Source of the DNA: Halocaridina rubra
Taxonomy: Eukaryota > Arthropoda > Malacostraca > Decapoda > Atyidae
Length of the DNA: 18,946 nucleotides
Assembly: GCA_037179515.1 (NCBI GenBank)
Contig: JAXCGZ010016449.1
Location: 1 to 18,946, forward strand
Direction of reading: 5' to 3'
A program made the translations under genes and the position numbers. Positions 10,040-18,946 of the stretch are shown here, piece by piece. The stretch's first letter is position 1. Each line of letters starts with the position of its first letter. The notes beneath the pieces were generated by a model. The model ran no database searches, was not told the DNA's origin, and worked only from the letters and a program-made list of their open reading frames with translations.

Positions 10040-10244
10040 GTAACACACATCTTAACTTAAAAACTTGACCATGGTAATTTAAGGATAAAAAGAAAAAGAA
10101 AAAAAAATGCAACAAAACAAAAGTCAAACCTGAAGGAAAAATTCGAAGTGTCTGAAGTGGCACCCACCTGTTTCTGCTACATATTCTTCCTAACTGATAA
10201 ACTCACTTGCTAACCAAGGTATGTTATCACAGGATTAGACTTTA
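10040..10244. other. 205-bp non-LINE spacer between copies C and D
   Basis: No coding frame of note, no tandem repeat and no match to other parts of the window. It contains an A-rich stretch with AAAAAGAAAAAGA. It may be 5' flanking DNA carried along when C inserted, or filler from a rearrangement. Confidence 0.6.
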
Positions 10245-10252
10245 CATATATA

Positions 10253-11620
10253 AGGAGTCACTGGAGTCGGGGGAGATTCCAAGATGCTGGAAACAAGCAA
10301 ATGTGATACCTATCTTCAAAAATGGAAGAAGGGATATGGCTCTGAACTATAGACCAGTTTCCTTGACCAGCATAGTTTGCAAAGTTATGGAGAAACTACT
10401 AAGGAAACATATCTCTCTTCACTTGGAATCCTTCAGCTTTTTGTCAGTGAGGCAACATGGCTTCAGAGAAAGTAGATCAACAGTAACAAACTTATTAGAA
10501 TTTTATGATGAGGTAAGCCAAATCTTACAGGAAAGAGAGGGCTGGGCAGATTGCATATTCCTAGACTTCCAGAAAGCGTTTGACACTGTTCCACATGGGA
10601 GACTTATTAGGAAGCTGCAATCAATGGCTAGAATTGGTGGAAATGTTTTGGAATGGATAAAAACTTACTTAGAAGGAAGGGAACAGAGGGTTAGAGTAAG
10701 ACACTCAGTGTCTGAATGGAGAAGAGTTAGTAGTGGAGTCCCACAGGGTTCAGTTTTAGGGCCACATTTGTTCCTTGTATATGTAAATGACCTACCAGAG
10801 TCTGTAAATTCATTCATGAATATGTTTGCAGATGATGTAAAGATTGTGAAGAAAGTAAAAAAACGAGAACAATGGTAGAGAACTTCAGGAGGATCTAAAT
10901 AGTCTGCATGAGTGGTCAGAAAAGTGGCTAATGAAATTCAATACCTCAAACTGTAAGGTAATGAGAATGGGTACAAGTGCATGAAGGCCCAAGCTTGACT
11001 ACTCGGTGGCTGGAGTACAACTTCAAGAGACAGAAAATGAGAGAGATCTAGGAGTAAACATACTGGCAGATTTGTCTCCAGAAATACATATAAGTGGCAT
11101 AGTAAGGGCAGCATATGCATTCTTATCAAATGTAAGGGTAGCCTTCAGGCACATGGACAAGGAAATGTTCAGAAATATTAATGTAACCTATATGAGGCCA
11201 AAACTCGAATATGCAGCCCCCTTTTGGAATTCGCACTTGAAAAAGCACATAGCTAAGCTTGAAAAAGTTCAAAGACATGCCACGAAACTGGTGCCAAAAA
11301 TATGCAATCTCAGTTATGATGAGAGGCTGAGGGAATTAGACTTACCATCACTCGAAGCTAGAAGAGTGAGGGGGGATATGGTGACAGTCTTTAAATTCCT
11401 TCATGGTTATGATAGAGTGGATAGGGATCGATATTTTGATATGGCTGGCTCTAGAACTAGAGGTCATAGTTTGAAGCTTCGGAAGAAAACTTGTTTGCAG
11501 GATGTAAGGAAATACTTTTTCAGCGTAAGAGTAGTTGATAATTGGAATTCGCTAAGCGAGGAGGTAGTTAATGCTACCTCAATCCATAGTTTTAAGGACA
11601 GGTATGATAAGTATCACTAA
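10253..11620 (+). pseudogene. LINE ORF2, reverse transcriptase part (copy D)
   Basis: The RT and C-terminal domain, beginning KESLESGEIPRCWKQANVIP. Motif A ([16 protein letters not shown]), motif B ([10 protein letters not shown]) and motif C (FADDV instead of FADDA) are present. A one-base gain in an A-run near 10860 shifts the frame, and TGA at 10982-10984 replaces the AGA codon seen in other copies. The frame then stays open to the stop at 11618-11620. Any frame extending upstream of about 10245 lies in unrelated DNA and is not part of the protein. Confidence 0.88.
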
Positions 11621-11645
11621 GTCTAAAAATGGAACCGATCAGGAG

Positions 11646-11708
11646 ACGGGAAGATACGAGCTTTGGGCTCTTTCCCGTAAACACAATTAGGTAATCACAA
11701 TTAGGTAA

Positions 11709-11744
<36 letters not shown>
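11646..11744 (+). repeat. LINE 3' hairpin, 14-nt tail and (AC)n (copy D)
   Basis: ACGGGAA (11646-11652) pairs with TTCCCGT (11672-11678), with inner GAGC/GCTC. Two CACAATTAGGTAAT units and about 17 AC dinucleotides (11711-11744) follow. The (AC)n runs straight into AAGCCAAATC, the start of the next tandem unit. Confidence 0.8.
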
Positions 11745-11745
<1 letters not shown>

Positions 11746-11746
<1 letters not shown>

Positions 11747-12849
11747 GCCAAATCTTACAGGAAAGAGAGGGCTGGGCAGATTGCATATTCCTAGACTTCC
11801 AGAAAGCGTTTGACACTGTTCCACATGGGAGACTTATTAGGAAGCTGCAATCAATGGCTAGAATAGGTGGAAATGTCTTGGAATGGATAAAAACTTACTT
11901 AGAAGGAAGGGAACAGAGGGTTAGAGTAAGACACTCAGTGTCTGAATGGAGAAGAGTTAGTAGTGGAGTTCCACAGGGTTCAGTTTTAGGGCCACTTTTG
12001 TTCCTTGTATATGTAAATGACCTACCAGAGTGTGTAAATTAATTCATGAATATGTTTGCAGATGATGCAAAGATTGTGAAGAAAGTAAAAAGCGAGAACA
12101 ATGGTAGAGAACTTCAGGAGGATCTAAATAATCTGCATGAGTGGTCAGAAAAGTGGCTAATGAAATTCAATACCTCAAAATGTAAGGTAATGAGAATGGG
12201 TACAAGTGCAAGAAGGCCCAAGCTTGACTACTCGGTGGCTGGAGTACAACTTCAGGAGACAGAAAATGAGAGAGATCTAGGAGTAAACATATTGGCAGAT
12301 TTGTCTCCAGAAATACATATAAATGGCGTAGTAAGGGCAGCATATGCATTCTTATCAAATGTAAGGGTAGCCTTCAGGCACATGGACAAGGAAATGTTCA
12401 GAAATATTTATGTAACCTATGTGAGGCCAAAACTCGAATATGCAGCCCCCTTTTGGAATCCGCACTTGAAAAAGCACATAGCTAAGCTTGAAAAAGTTCA
12501 AAGACATGCCACGAAACTGGTGCCAGAAATACGCAATCTCGGTTATGATGAGAGGCTGAGGGAATTAGACTTGCCATCACTCGAAGCTAGAAGAGTAAGG
12601 GGGGATATGGTGACAGTCTTTAAATTCCTTCATGGTTATGATAGAGTGGATAGGGATCGATATTTCGATATGGCTGGCTCTAGAACTAGAGGTCATAGTT
12701 TGAAGCTTCGGAAGAAAACTTGTTTGCAGGATGTAAGGAAATACTTTTTCAGTGTAAGAGTAGTTGATAATTGGAATTCGCTAAGCGAGGAGGTAGTTAA
12801 TGCTACCTCAATCCATAGTTTTAAGGACAGGTATGATAAGTATCACTAA
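11746..12849 (+). pseudogene. LINE RT fragment (unit E)
   Basis: The frame starts within RT ([18 protein letters not shown]), carries motif A and [10 protein letters not shown], and is interrupted by TAA at 12040-12042, where unit F has TCA (Ser). Right after this stop come FADDA and the rest of the C-terminal region, open to the stop 12847-12849. The single nonsense change is the main difference from unit F and must postdate the E/F duplication. Confidence 0.9.
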
Positions 12850-12874
12850 GTCTAAAAATGGAACCGATCAGGAG

Positions 12875-12937
12875 ACGGGAAGATACGAGCTTTGGGCTCT
12901 TTCCCGTAAACACAATTAGGTAATCACAATTAGGTAA

Positions 12938-12975
<38 letters not shown>
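12875..12975 (+). repeat. LINE 3' hairpin, tail and (AC)n (unit E)
   Basis: ACGGGAA starts at 12875 and TTCCCGT ends at 12907, with the inner GAGC/GCTC stem. Two 14-nt units and (AC)n to 12975 follow. Identical in plan to copy D. Confidence 0.78.
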
Positions 12976-12976
<1 letters not shown>

Positions 12977-12977
<1 letters not shown>

Positions 12978-14080
12978 GCCAAATCTTACAGGAAAGAGAG
13001 GGCTGGGCAGATTGCATATTCCTAGACTTCCAGAAAGCGTTTGACACTGTTCCACATGGGAGACTTATTAGGAAGCTGCAATCAATGGCTAGAATAGGTG
13101 GAAATGTCTTGGAATGGATAAAAACTTACTTAGAAGGAAGGGAACAGAGGGTTAGAGTAAGACACTCAGTGTCTGAATGGAGAAGAGTTAGTAGTGGAGT
13201 TCCACAGGGTTCAGTTTTAGGGCCACTTTTGTTCCTTGTATATGTAAATGACCTACCAGAGTGTGTAAATTCATTCATGAATATGTTTGCAGATGATGCA
13301 AAGATTGTGAAGAAAGTAAAAAGCGAGAACAATGGTAGAGAACTTCAGGAGGATCTAAATAATCTGCATGAGTGGTCAGAAAAGTGGCTAATGAAATTCA
13401 ATACCTCAAAATGTAAGGTAATGAGAATGGGTACAAGTGCAAGAAGGCCCAAGCTTGACTACTCGGTGGCTGGAGTACAACTTCAGGAGACAGAAAATGA
13501 GAGAGATCTAGGAGTAAACATATTGGCAGATTTGTCTCCAGAAATACATATAAATGGCGTAGTAAGGGCAGCATATGCATTCTTATCAAATGTAAGGGTA
13601 ACCTTCAGGCACATGGACAAGGAAATGTTCAGAAATATTTATGTAATCTATGTGAGGCCAAAACTCGAATATGCAGCCCCCTTTTGGAATCCGCACTTGA
13701 AAAAGCACATAGCTAAGCTTGAAAAAGTTCAAAGACATGCCACGAAACTGGTGCCAGAAATACGCAATCTCGGTTATGATGAGAGGCTGAGGGAATTAGA
13801 CTTGCCATCACTCGAAGCTAGAAGAGTAAGGGGGGATATGGTGACAGTCTTTAAATTCCTTCATGGTTATGATAGAGTGGATAGGGATCGATATTTCGAT
13901 ATGGCTGGCTCTAGAACTAGAGGTCATAGTTTGAAGCTTCGGAAGAAAACTTGTTTGCAGGATGTAAGGAAATACTTTTTCAGTGTAAGAGTAGTTGATA
14001 ATTGGAATTCGCTAAGCGAGGAGGTAGTTAATGCTACCTCAATCCATAGTTTTAAGGACAGGTATGATAAGTATCACTAA
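12977..14080 (+). pseudogene. LINE RT fragment, longest intact RT frame (unit F)
   Basis: An uninterrupted frame of about 368 codons from the (AC)n junction to the stop 14078-14080. It keeps [26 protein letters not shown] and FADDA, so all three catalytic blocks are in one frame, followed by the full C-terminal domain. The first ATG is at 13085, after motif A, so a protein made from that start would lack the first catalytic Asp. The N-terminal RT blocks and endonuclease are missing. It is a truncated relic despite the open frame. Confidence 0.88.
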
Positions 14081-14105
14081 GTCTAAAAATGGAACCGATC
14101 AGGAG

Positions 14106-14316
<211 letters not shown>

Positions 14317-14360
14317 CACTGATATTTTCGTTGTTTTATTTAATGGGCTTTTCCTTCCAC

Positions 14361-18785
<4,425 letters not shown>

Positions 18786-18946
18786 GTACAATAAGCATTG
18801 TAATTTTTTCCTTTGCTTAATGTATATTTATGTTAGGATATATAAAAAACTGAAGGTTTTCTACAAATGCATGATATTTATCAACATTCATAAGCAAATT
18901 AATTTAGTTTATTAGATTGTGTTGGTACATGAGAGTCAGAAGTCGA
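18786..18946 (+). other. Start of intron 3
   Basis: Sequence after the donor GTACAA is AT-rich and non-coding to the window edge. Confidence 0.6.

Larger units (their letters stand above)
10245..11744 (+). mobile_element. LINE copy D, 3' part (probable continuation of copy B)
   Basis: LINE sequence resumes at about element position 1766 (copy A numbering), two or three bases after where B stopped, and runs to the hairpin, two 14-nt tail units and about 17 AC repeats. The near-perfect continuity argues that B and D are one element split by C. Against a simple story, D differs from copy A at roughly 40 sites over 1.4 kb by eye, while B differs from A at only about a dozen over 1.76 kb. Confidence 0.85.
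11745..12975 (+). mobile_element. LINE tandem unit E (RT fragment plus 3' end)
   Basis: A 5'-truncated LINE segment produced by tandem duplication. It contains RT motifs A to C, the C-terminal domain, the hairpin (12875-12907), the two-unit tail and (AC)n ending at 12975. It has no endonuclease or 5' UTR, so it could not start its own retrotransposition. Confidence 0.9.

Noticed and set aside
10207..10252. N-terminal extension of the copy D reading frame
   Set aside because: It reads non-LINE spacer sequence by chance before entering the RT.

Overview
This is eukaryotic, repeat-dominated DNA, most likely from an arthropod and probably a decapod crustacean. That assignment is an inference from the mix of features: several non-LTR retrotransposon copies, long (AT)n and (AC)n arrays, short TTAGG-like stretches, a Tigger-type DNA transposon, and a spliced zinc-finger gene of a type expanded in arthropods. 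Nothing looks bacterial: no operons or ribosome binding sites, and the one host-like gene has introns.

Positions 1-14183 are almost entirely one family of non-LTR retrotransposon (LINE) of the CR1/L2-Jockey kind. ORF1 is a coiled-coil protein with an RNA-binding-like C-terminal half. ORF2 carries an apurinic-type endonuclease and a reverse transcriptase. The 3' end is a conserved hairpin followed by a tandem 14-nt tail and (AC)n. Copy A (1-3238, +, cut by the window edge) is joined head to tail to copy B (3239-5905, +). B stops inside its RT domain exactly where a full-length copy C begins in reverse orientation (5906-10039, -). After a 205-bp non-LINE spacer the RT sequence resumes at 10245 (copy D) at almost the same element coordinate, so B and D read as one element interrupted by C. 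D is followed by two more head-to-tail copies of its last 1.23 kb (E 11745-12975; F 12976-14183), joined through (AC)n. Every copy carries inactivating changes or is truncated. F keeps the longest clean frame with the three RT catalytic motifs.

Positions 14184-15078 hold two (AT)n arrays, a poly-A run and a TTAGG-like stretch.

From 15079 to beyond the window end there is a spliced gene on the + strand. Exon 1 encodes four C2H2 zinc fingers. Exons 2 and 3 together build a second zinc-binding module (C-X16-C-X20-H-X2-H) resembling the FLYWCH/FAR1/WRKY-GCM1-type DNA-binding domains found at the N-terminus of MULE-derived proteins. The splice junctions are all phase 1 and join in frame. Intron 2 is swollen by an (AT)n array and a 1.63-kb Tigger-like element (16662-18293) with three internal repeats.

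The most notable hypothesis is that the LINE expresses ORF2 by -1 ribosomal frameshifting. ORF2 overlaps ORF1 by about 94 nt in the -1 frame, lacks an ATG before its endonuclease core, and the overlap contains a canonical slippery heptamer, A AAT TTT, conserved in copies A, B and C. Other points of interest are the large B/C inverted repeat, the tandem 1.23-kb units, and the mosaic divergence between A and B-D.
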